From: Phymorhynchus buccinoides | Lineage: Eukaryota; Mollusca; Gastropoda; Neogastropoda; Raphitomidae | Direction of reading: 5' to 3' | Length of the DNA stretch: 64,000 nucleotides | NCBI GenBank assembly: GCA_017654935.2 | Contig: CM065703.1 | Location: 42,770,546 to 42,834,545 of the forward strand | Shown here: positions 52,509 to 64,000 of the stretch, piece by piece | How positions within the stretch are numbered: the first letter of the stretch is position 1 | Layout: each line of letters opens with the position of its first letter | Translations under genes and position numbers: made by a program | Notes under the pieces: generated by a model | Database searches by the model: none | Told to the model about the DNA's origin: nothing | What the model saw: only the letters and a program-made list of their open reading frames with translations

Positions 52509-54616
52509 ATCTGCAAAAAGTTCTAGTCAAGCCTCAACGAGAATCTGTCTGCCACAGGACCGCTGACTGAAAACCCAGCACAGAAGTGGAACCAGCTTAA
52601 TCCTTTCACCGCCAGCCATTTTTCAGCAAAACATTTGCATTAAACTTACCTGGATAGATAAAACATTATGTCTGTAATATTGGGGATTCCTCTGTGACGT
52701 ATTTAAAGTAAGGCCTATCCTTACCTCCCAAAATGAAGAGAATAGGGTCTTTGGACAACAGACCCTGGTTTGATGCCTTTTAGTGACATTGGTTTTAAAT
52801 CATTGTGGTGCAAAAATGCGACGTTGGCGGTGAAAGGGTTAAAGCAGCGGTGACTGAGACAGCACAGTATGTTATCGGACCAAAGATCCAAAATCATCAG
52901 GATTGGTTTGACGAGTATGACGACGCTATTGAAGACCTGCTGGCTAAAAAGCAACAGCTCCAAACAGTTTTTGAACTCCAGCAAGGCTGTTTTTGATCCA
53001 TCAAGATCTGTCCTTGCCCCCCTGCTGTCAGCAGATGGCATCACCAGTATCAAGGACAAGGCAGGCATCAATAATAGGTGGAGAGAACACTTCAGCCACT
53101 TCCTGAACAGACCATCCTCAGTTGAACAGGCTGCTCTAGATCAGATCCTTCAGCAGCCAACCATTGATGAACTTGATGATTCACCATCACTGGAAGAAGT
53201 CCAGAAGGCCATGAATCAGATGAGCTCTAGCAAGGCCCCTGGTAAGGATGGTATCCCTGCAGAGGTGTACAAGGCACTAGGCAAAGACAGTCTGGAGGCA
53301 TTCCACAGTGTCCTAGTCAGTGTTTGGGAAGAGAAAGAAATGCCAGCGGACTTTCGCGATGCCACTATAGTCGCCTTGTACAAGAACAAAGGCTCCAAAG
53401 CAGACTGCGGGAACTACCGCGGTATGTCCGTCCTCTCAATTGCCAAGAAACTCCCCACATGAATCACTTTGAACAGACTGATTTCTATGGTCTCAGAGGA
53501 AAATCTTCCAGAGTCACAGTGTGGCTTCTGCCCTGACCGTAGCACAGTCGATATGATCTTTGCAGTGAGACAGGTTCAGGAAACGTGCCTTGAGCAAAAC
53601 ATGGACATGTATGCTGTCTTCATCGACAGTACAAAGGCCTTCAATACAGTCAGCAGGGAGGCACTGTGGATCATCCGGAAGAAACTTGGCTGTCCACCGA
53701 TAGTTATTTCATGACAACATGACACGTGAAGTGAGCGTCTCCAGTGGATTGAAACAAAGCTGTGTGCTCCTGTGCTGTTCAACCTCTTCTTCAACCAAGC
53801 ATTGCTCCATGCTGTCAGAGACCTTGATCTTGGCATCTACATCGGATACTGTCTGGATGGCTCACTGTTTGATCTGAGGTGCTTCATAGCCTGATGGACC
53901 CCAAGGAGAACCACTAACAAACTATAGTCAGCAAATTCTCTGAGGCATTCAAGATGTTCGGCCTGACCATCAGCCTAGCCTAGGGAAAACAGAAGTCCTT
54001 CTCCAGCCAGCCCCAAACTGTGCTCCGCAGTAGCCAAGTATCATCATTGATGACATGGAGCAGAAGAATGTTGATGCCTTTAAATATATGGGCAGCACTA
54101 TCTCCTACGATAGCTCTCTGGATAAAGAGATTACAGCCAGTATTCAGAAAGCCAGCCAGGCACTAGGCAGACTCTTCACCAAAGTCCTGCAGTACAAACA
54201 AACAGTTGTCTCTCAACCAAGCTGAAGGTGTGCAATGCTGTGGTTCTCACATCACTGCTCTATGGCTGTGAAACATGGACTCTGTACCGCAGCCAAATCA
54301 GAAGCTTGAGGAATTCCACCAGCACTCTCTACAGTTAATCATGCGAATACAGTGGCAGGACTGCATTACCAACCAAGAGGTCCTTGATAGAGCCAGCACG
54401 ATGATCATCGAATGAAAGCTGCTGCAGCCAACAGAACAAGCTGGCGTGCCCTGACCAGGAGAGCAATGAGGAGTTTCAAAGATGATCGTCGGCAGCACCT
54501 GGCAACAGCACGAGACTGCATCTGTCTCTGTCACAGCCAGTGTGAAATGTCCCAACTGCAATCACATGCACGCTTCTGAGTTTGGTCTCCGAAGCCACAT
54601 ACGCATCCATCGATGA
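52509..54616 (+). mobile_element. RTE-like LINE ORF2 remnant, copy 3
   Basis: Same element as 38413-40146 but with fewer deletions. It contains SSSKAPGKDGIPAEVYKALG, DATIVALYKNKG, a TGA after KKLPT, ESQCGFCPDRSTVDMIFAVR, DSTKAFNTVSREALW and SLQLIMRIQWQDC, with a C-terminal finger CPNCNHMHASEFGLRSH at 54548-54610. A 238-bp MITE interrupts its 5' part. Stops and the loss of the catalytic Asp pair are shared with copy 2, so the element was dead before the copies separated. Confidence 0.85.
52601..52838. mobile_element. piggyBac-type MITE with TTAA target duplication
   Basis: Inverted ends TCCTTTCACCGCCA and TGGCGGTGAAAGGG differ only at the outermost base. They are flanked by TTAA at 52597-52600 and 52839-52842. 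The uninterrupted site (ACCAGTTTAAAGCAGC) is present in copy 2 near 38500. There is no coding sequence, so it would depend on a transposase elsewhere. TTAA targets with CCCTTT-like ends are typical of piggyBac-related elements. Confidence 0.85.
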
Positions 54617-58107
<3,491 letters not shown>

Positions 58108-58116
58108 TCAGCCTAA

Positions 58117-59070
58117 CCGGATTTCAGAACTAAATAATTATACCCAAACTCATCTTTGGGATAACGAGATAGTTAAAGGGGGCTTGTTTTTACCAGTCCC
58201 ACACTATCTTTCATCTCTGATCTTTCGACCCGGAACGCAATCTTACCTTTGTAAATATATCTCTACCTTCTGTACTTGCGGAGCAAATCTGTCTCTAAAC
58301 CATTTACTCAATTGTGATAGGTACCAAAATCAGTTCTGTACTGTTAAGAGCATTTTTGAGTTGGATAATATCCCATTTAATGAAAATACCATAATAAATA
58401 AAGGACCCAGAGATTGGTCTACCTTCATACTATTTGTAAAAACTCTCAATCAGTCTGATTTAGGACATTTCTTTTAACCCCTTGTCTCTTTTAAAACTTA
58501 ATAGTATTTTGTAAAAAAAAAAAAATTATAATGGGATTTCTTCCTTTCTTTTTTAGGAAAGAATCCGTTTTTGTATACTGATAAGGATTTTAAATGTAAA
58601 CTCAGGATCATAGACAAGAATCCACTTTCTAGTTAGGTTTCAATGTTAGGTCTTTTTTAACAAATGTATATAGGGATCCTTGATACGGAACCGTATTATG
58701 TAGGTATCTAACATCGGATCTTTTTATTAATAAAAAAAGACTATATGTAAATATTTTAACAAACAATAGGCCTATTTTTGATTTTTATCCATATGTTATT
58801 ATTTTAACTTGTGGCCCTGAAAATTTTAACCCGGAGGGAGATCTCGCTCAACTCACTTTAACAATCGGAGGCATAGCTAAAATTAAGACTTCATAGTGAA
58901 ACAAAAATAACACCTACAATCTTTCGTTAGAGTTTCTTTATCACAGTTTCGCCAAACTTATCTTAGCTTCAATTTTATCTATTGCTTCTCTCTTTTTTAC
59001 ACAAAAGTTCTGATATAATGTCCCATATGGGCTTTTTTAAAGTCAAAGAGGACGTGAAACAACAAAAGAT
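58117..59070 (+). mobile_element. 5'-truncated LINE insertion with 9-bp target duplication
   Basis: TCAGCCTAA flanks both ends (58108-58116 and 59071-59079) and occurs once at the matching site in copy 2 (near 43759). The 5' part encodes an ORF2 C-terminus (HYLSSLIFRPGTQ, CTCGANLSLNHLLNC) open to a TAA at about 58477. The rest is 3' untranslated. Only copy 3 has it. Confidence 0.85.
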
Positions 59071-59099
59071 TCAGCCTAATCCAATTCAAAGTTTTGTTT

Positions 59100-59518
59100 A
59101 TCCCTACTCTTGTTGTAGCATAGCATTTGTAAAGTCGTTCCCTAACCCTAACCACAATCAATGAGACAAGTACTTGCCTGTGGTAAAGGAAAACACATTG
59201 AAACAAGTGCATGGTTTCAGCTATGAATAGCTCTCTGAGGAAAACTAAAAGCAGTTACATTGTGGGGAATATTTGTGGACTATGCACTTATTTTAATTTC
59301 AAACCATCCGTTTTTTGTTTTTTTTAAAATAATCAGTGTTCTGGCAATATTCAAATATGGAGTTACGTTGCGGACCTTGCCATTTTGGTGAATATGACAC
59401 TACTACGGTCCGCAATTCCAGTACTTCTTTCTCTTCTTCTTCTTCTTCAAGTGTCAAGTGTCAAGTGTCTTTGTCTTCTTCTTCTTCGATCGCTCAGACA
59501 GTCTCCTGTCAATTGTGA
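59100..59518. repeat. Unclassified insertion, copy 3 only
   Basis: Interrupts the sequence that is continuous at about 43778 in copy 2. Its first 180 bp resemble 63480-63630 (AACCACAATCAATGA, AATAGCTCTCTG, GAAAACTAAAAG), so a dispersed repeat family is likely. It ends in a (TTC)n-rich tract. Confidence 0.65.
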
Positions 59519-61289
59519 GCGCAGATGCGTCATGCTTCCGTTATGCGCCTAAGTAAGAAATAATTAGGCCCAGCATGTCAGACTTCGGCTGGAGGAAATG
59601 TTTTTGAAAGTGTTTCGTGAAAAAAGGCAGGAGAATGGACCGGAAAGGCAGAAAGATAGTAGATGACAGCAAGCAGAGGGAAAGGCAAAGTCAAAGAGAG
59701 TGACAGATTAGAGGAAATTACAATCACAGAACTTCCAGAAGGTGTGGGAACTATTTATACAAAAGACCAATCCCCCACACCCCACACCCCGGTATCCCCA
59801 CAGGGGGAATTTCAGTACTTTAAGAAGCATTTTGCAAAGTTTCGTTAGGATGGGTTCACTAGTTTAAGCGCTGTGGAGCGGAGCATCTTTGAAAGAACGA
59901 GAAAAAAACACTCGAAGACGCTGATGGGATCCAGAGACACACGGTCCTCGCCCGTCCTACCAACACAAGAGCAGCCCCAAATCAATAGGCCACGAAAATA
60001 TCCATTAAATATAGGCCCAGCGTGAACTCCCAGCTTTAGAACAAATTGTGTTTTTTCGAATAGTATAAAGGTCATATTATCTTAATGACAAAAGGTTACC
60101 ACAATCGTTGAGTCCCTACGTCTATTTTTAGCCCATGTTTCTATTCATAGATGAGTGCTCTGAGAAATGATGTTCTGCAGTATTCACCCGGGGTTTGTGC
60201 TTTGGGACATGTTTATAGAAGGGGTAGACATCTTAAAAGGACGTTCCTTTCAATACTGATGACTGTGTTCACATTGACCTAGAATGTTGACCTTGAAACC
60301 CATTTTTTCCCTTTGCACTATATATTATTTGATGTATGAGCGGTATCTCTTGAACCAGATAACAAAATCACTTCAAAGTTTATGTGGTGGTGTATCACCG
60401 TGAACGAATTATCCGTTTATATATATATATAACCATGCTGACCTTGACGTTTGACCTTCAAAACCGAAAATAATATTTTGTGGCCATATATTTCACATCG
60501 TTGAACTTACAATCTTCAAGCTTCATATGCAGGTGCATTACCCTGGCAAGTCTGAATATCGAATACTGATGAAGATCAAGGTCAAGGACGAGGTCAAGGA
60601 CGTAGGCCTTGGAGGTGTGTAATTGGCGTTTTAGCTATATCTTTCAATTTTATGCAGTTACATGCTTCAAATGTGGCAGGTTGGTAGACTGGGTGACCTT
60701 GGCTGTTGAACTAGTTTCTTTCAGCAGTGGCAATGGTTCAAATACCTTTTGGCCGTACACCCACATAACCTTATATATTCTTGGTCATGCAGAACGACTT
60801 AAGGACATCATGTTATTTGAAGCCTTTTGACCTGGACCCATGACCGTGACATTTATTCTGTCTGTCCAGGCTGTATCTTGTGATCGACTTGACGAAATCA
60901 CTTAAACTTTTAAGAGGATGTGTCAAACAGAAGAGGGGAGTTACGATCATGAGAAGGGGAGTGAGGGTGTTTCTGAGGAGGGGGTGGAGGGGGCATGAGA
61001 GGTACAAGGCGGAATGGGTAAAGTACAATTTGGTGCCCTTGCTGCCGGTTTGCACAGTATCAGTGCTTTCTGGGTGGCTGTTGTAACAATCCACACCCCT
61101 ACACAAATTATGTTGGATCCGTCTTGGTCGAAAGAAAGTTTTTTTTTTTTTTTTTTTTTAATTGTTTTTTTTTTTTGGGGGGGGTTGATGGTGTTGGTGT
61201 TGGAAGAGGGGACAAGTTTCAGTCCATGTCTGCAGAAAAGCAGTTGTCTCTCTGCTATTACTTCACAGAATCAAATAATGTAATTATAC
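59519..61289. other. Noncoding block shared with 43785-45521
   Basis: Follows copy 2 closely, including the TGACCTTGA sites. A poly-T run lies at 61138-61175. No gene. Confidence 0.6.
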
Positions 61290-62065
61290 ACACACAATTT
61301 TAATCGCTTGAATCACGAGTGTTACGTATGTCTCGTGATACCCTTCATTGCATTTGGGTGTTTGTGACATAATGGAGCTAGAGCCTTGTTTATGTCCCGA
61401 CTTCTTGCACGAGAGGCACACTACCTCATTCTGGCAGGATTTCGAAGAATGCCCCTTCTGCAGGCATTTTCCACATTGCTGCTGTTGCTGCTGCTGCACC
61501 GCTTTTTGCTCCACATGGAACAGCGTGGCTTTGAAGGGGCCCATGTCGGCACGTGTCGGCAGCGGCTGCTCAGGAACCTCCACGTACAGGAATCTGCGCC
61601 CTGTGATCCAGTGGGTCAGCCCTCAGCTCTGTCTGTCCTGTTCCATAAATAAGGCTGAACGCGGTTTAACTTCCAGCTTTTTTAGCATGTCATGGATCAC
61701 ATCATTGGAGAAAGAAATGGGCAAGTTCCCTATAGTCAGCTTTGTTGTTTTGATTTCGGTTTCGCAGTCTTTGGTTGATACGATCAGAGGGTTCAGGTTA
61801 AAAACAGAGTGACAGAGACCCCGCGCAATACAATACGGGTCAGAAGCAGCTTTGTGCGAGCCTCTGTTGACAGGGGGTAAATACGCCAAACTCCAAGTTT
61901 TTGTGCTCCTAGAATTGAACCACAACCCGTCCTTTGTTCACAAGCACCACAGATTTCAGCAACGCTGTAACGTTTTTCTGCCTCACCCGGTAAACTTCTG
62001 ACGTGAATGAAAACGGGTAGCACGTTCGTACCTTGCTGATTCGACGATGGCGACTGAGACCCCAT
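61290..62065 (-). pseudogene. LINE ORF1 with RRM-like region and CCHC knuckle
   Basis: Minus strand from an ATG at 62065: MGSQSPSSNQQGTNVLPVF, then after frame changes KTTKLTIGNLPISFSNDVI and GLTHWITGRRFLYVEVPEQ. A Gln run and the knuckle CGKCLQKGHSSKSC follow, then a second, incomplete knuckle. This is the layout of the RNA-binding first protein of L1/Tx1-type LINEs. At least two frame changes separate the parts. Upstream (62066-62310) looks like its 5' untranslated region. No ORF2 follows in this copy. Confidence 0.75.
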
Positions 62066-62310
62066 TTCACGTGGGAAATGTATAGTAGCAGCAAGCACGA
62101 GAAGATAAAGGCAGTAACAAAAATAACAGAGAGATTGGAAAAAAAGAAAAAAGAAACAAACACGATAACAGAGGAACAATGCCCAGTACAAGCAGCGAAG
62201 AAGAGAAATAAACTTGACAAAAATACACGGGTAGAAATGCTGAGTGCAAAAAAACACAGCTCACAAAAAAAGTCCGACCTCGAATGCTGTGAAAGAGTGA
62301 GTGCGGCCCT

Positions 62311-63107
62311 ACCATTTCAAACAGCATCTTCAGCAGAACCGTCTGTGTGCACGTGTATCCGGATACCCTTTGGGAAGAGGGTTAGGACCGCTCTGCATGT
62401 TTTGGAAAAGCCTCCAAGAATGCTGTACTGAATGAGAGGGGAGGCTTGCTCATTCCAAGGTGGCACAACATGACACCGGGGAATCACTTTGGGGTCATGA
62501 TCAAAGAAGTCCGTGTGCTGTCGCTCCAGTATCATGCTCTGACCTGGTGTACAAAGTTCCCTCGTTTCAGCCGTCCCTTGGTTGGCTTTGAAAGTCGATG
62601 TTTCATGGGGTGGTCTTGCAACCTCTTGAGCTTGGCAGCTTGAGTGAGGAGCTTGGTGTCTCTACGATCCTCAAGAGGCTACAGTCGACATTATTCTGAT
62701 TTCTGAGAAGCTCAAAGGAGAAAAGTTATTTGGAAGATTTTTTTTAAAAGACAGGAGAATGAGCCAATAAGTCAGAAATATAGTAGATGACAATAAGCAA
62801 AGGAAAAAGGCAGAGTCAAAAAGAGTGGCAGATTAGAGGAAATTACAAGCACAGAAATTCCAGAAGGTGGGGGAACTATATTTACGAAGGACCCACGGGG
62901 AGAGACTCGTGGATGGGGTCGGGGTCGTCCAGCTCCCCGTATGGAGGCACAAGGCATCCACCCACTGCCCCAGTAGAGAGGTATATAAAACACCAAGGGA
63001 AGTAACTGGAATGACTCCCGGAGTTTTCCCCCTTGGTTCTCATTAGTTTACCTTGTTGTAGCACATGTAGGGAAAGAAGGGGAAGGGGGGGGGGGGTTAA
63101 GACAGGG

Positions 63108-63110
<3 letters not shown>
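62311..63110. other. Noncoding block shared with 46100-46888 and 12990-13260
   Basis: No gene recognised. The module AGACAGGAGAATG ... TAGTAGATGACA (62745-62990) is a diverged repeat of 59620-59800. Confidence 0.55.

Positions 63111-63166
<56 letters not shown>
63111..63166. repeat. (TG)n microsatellite
   Basis: Pure TG, preceded by a G run. Confidence 0.97.
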
Positions 63167-63167
<1 letters not shown>

Positions 63168-63379
63168 ATGCGAGCATGCGTGCGAGCGTGCTTTCGTGTT
63201 CCAATATGATCTCCACATAGCAGAGGGGGTAGATGCTTTTCTGGTGGGCTGGGCTAGAAGTTGCTATAATGGTGATAAGCAAAGAAATCTGCAAAGATAA
63301 ACATTTAGCAGTTTTCTAATGTTTTCTAAATATGATAAAGTTATTGGGGCGAGGTGGGCTTTTACAGGGGGCATCACAG

Positions 63380-63632
63380 TAGCTTTTCTCAGCTCCTTTC
63401 AGTTCATGTCTTTTGCTAACATTCGTCACCTACATAAACCAATTTAAAGTGTTTTATCCATTAGGCTTACATTGTTTTATGGTGGCATGCCACTTGTAAG
63501 GTCTTTTCCTATCCCTAATCACAATCAATGATAAGAATATTTGCCGCTGCTAAAAGAAATAACTTGAAACAAATAGCTCTCTGTGGAAAACTAAAAGGAG
63601 CTAGAATGAGGGGAATTCGTGTACTGTGGCAT
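63380..63632. repeat. Unclassified insertion, copy 3 only
   Basis: Splits GGGGGCAT from ACGATTCGATTCAC, which are adjacent in copy 2 (47260) and in copy 1. Its right part is related to 59110-59280. Confidence 0.7.
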
Positions 63633-64000
63633 ACGATTCGATTCACTGCGGTCAGATTATGACAGTTGTGAGGCATTGTTCACGTGAACTTCTACTGTCT
63701 CTATGAATCTGATAAAATCCAACTAGTTTTGTTCTCTATGTTTGTAGTCTCCCGTACACGAATCTGATGAAATATCTGTATTTTTGCATCAGACGTTTTA
63801 TTTGATTCGTGTATTGGGGTCTACATGAGCATAGTAAACGAAAATATAGTTATTCTTAGACGGAAGTATTTCACGTGAATCATGACTCACAGACATCGTC
63901 ACAATCGGATCACATTTGGGTTGAGTCGGCCCCTTACGACAGGCCTTTGTGGAAGTATGCCAACAAGTCCAAAACTGAAAGTGCATCATCCAGCGCACAA
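63633..64000. other. Right end of window, noncoding
   Basis: Matches 12430-12800 in reverse. If copy 3 continues like copy 1, a relative of receptor gene 1 could lie a little beyond the window. Confidence 0.6.

Overview
This window is animal nuclear DNA, most likely from a marine gastropod mollusc. The evidence is spliced genes with GT-AG introns, very many (CA)n, (CT)n and (TG)n microsatellites, several LINE clades, Ty3/gypsy remnants, and a GRL101-type receptor family (LDL-receptor class A modules, leucine-rich repeats and a rhodopsin-like seven-helix domain). The species is an inference. There are three runs of exactly 500 N (2563-3062, 29996-30495, 47436-47935), so four contigs are scaffolded here: 0 (1-2562), A (3063-29995), B (30496-47435) and C (47936-64000).

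The only convincing host genes are receptors. Gene 1 (minus, 11635 to 6583) has two exons whose reading frames join exactly across a 1316-bp intron. It encodes Cys-rich region, LDLa, C-type-lectin-like domain, four LDLa modules, LRRs and 7TM, but its DRY, CWxP and NPxxY positions are all altered. Gene 2 (minus, 33829 to 30833) is a close relative with one long open exon and canonical DRF, CWFP and NPFIY motifs. Gene 3 (minus, 49609 to the gap at 47935) is a diverged copy of gene 2. A frame-broken copy of gene 2 lies at 28257-29995 (plus), and a short ectodomain fragment at 34517-34954.

The rest is organised as three versions of one roughly 16-17 kb segment: copy 1 in contig A (about 12430-29995, inverted), copy 2 = contig B, and copy 3 = contig C. 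Contig 0 repeats 19964-22212 of copy 1. The copies share the same order (receptor, CT microsatellite, L2/CR1-like LINE, RTE-like LINE, TG/CT microsatellite, long noncoding block) but differ by mobile-element presence. A gypsy insertion with GTAAG target duplication is filled in 0, A and C and empty in B. A TTAA-flanked MITE and a 5'-truncated LINE are only in C, a palindrome cluster only in B, and a 41-bp minisatellite and L1-like 3' end only in A. Contigs A and C break within about 11 bp of the same point inside the receptor gene. Unresolved haplotypes or a collapsed recent duplication are therefore at least as likely as a true three-copy array.

No rRNA, tRNA, CRISPR array or bacterial-type operon was seen. 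Most long open frames are low-complexity or transposon-derived.
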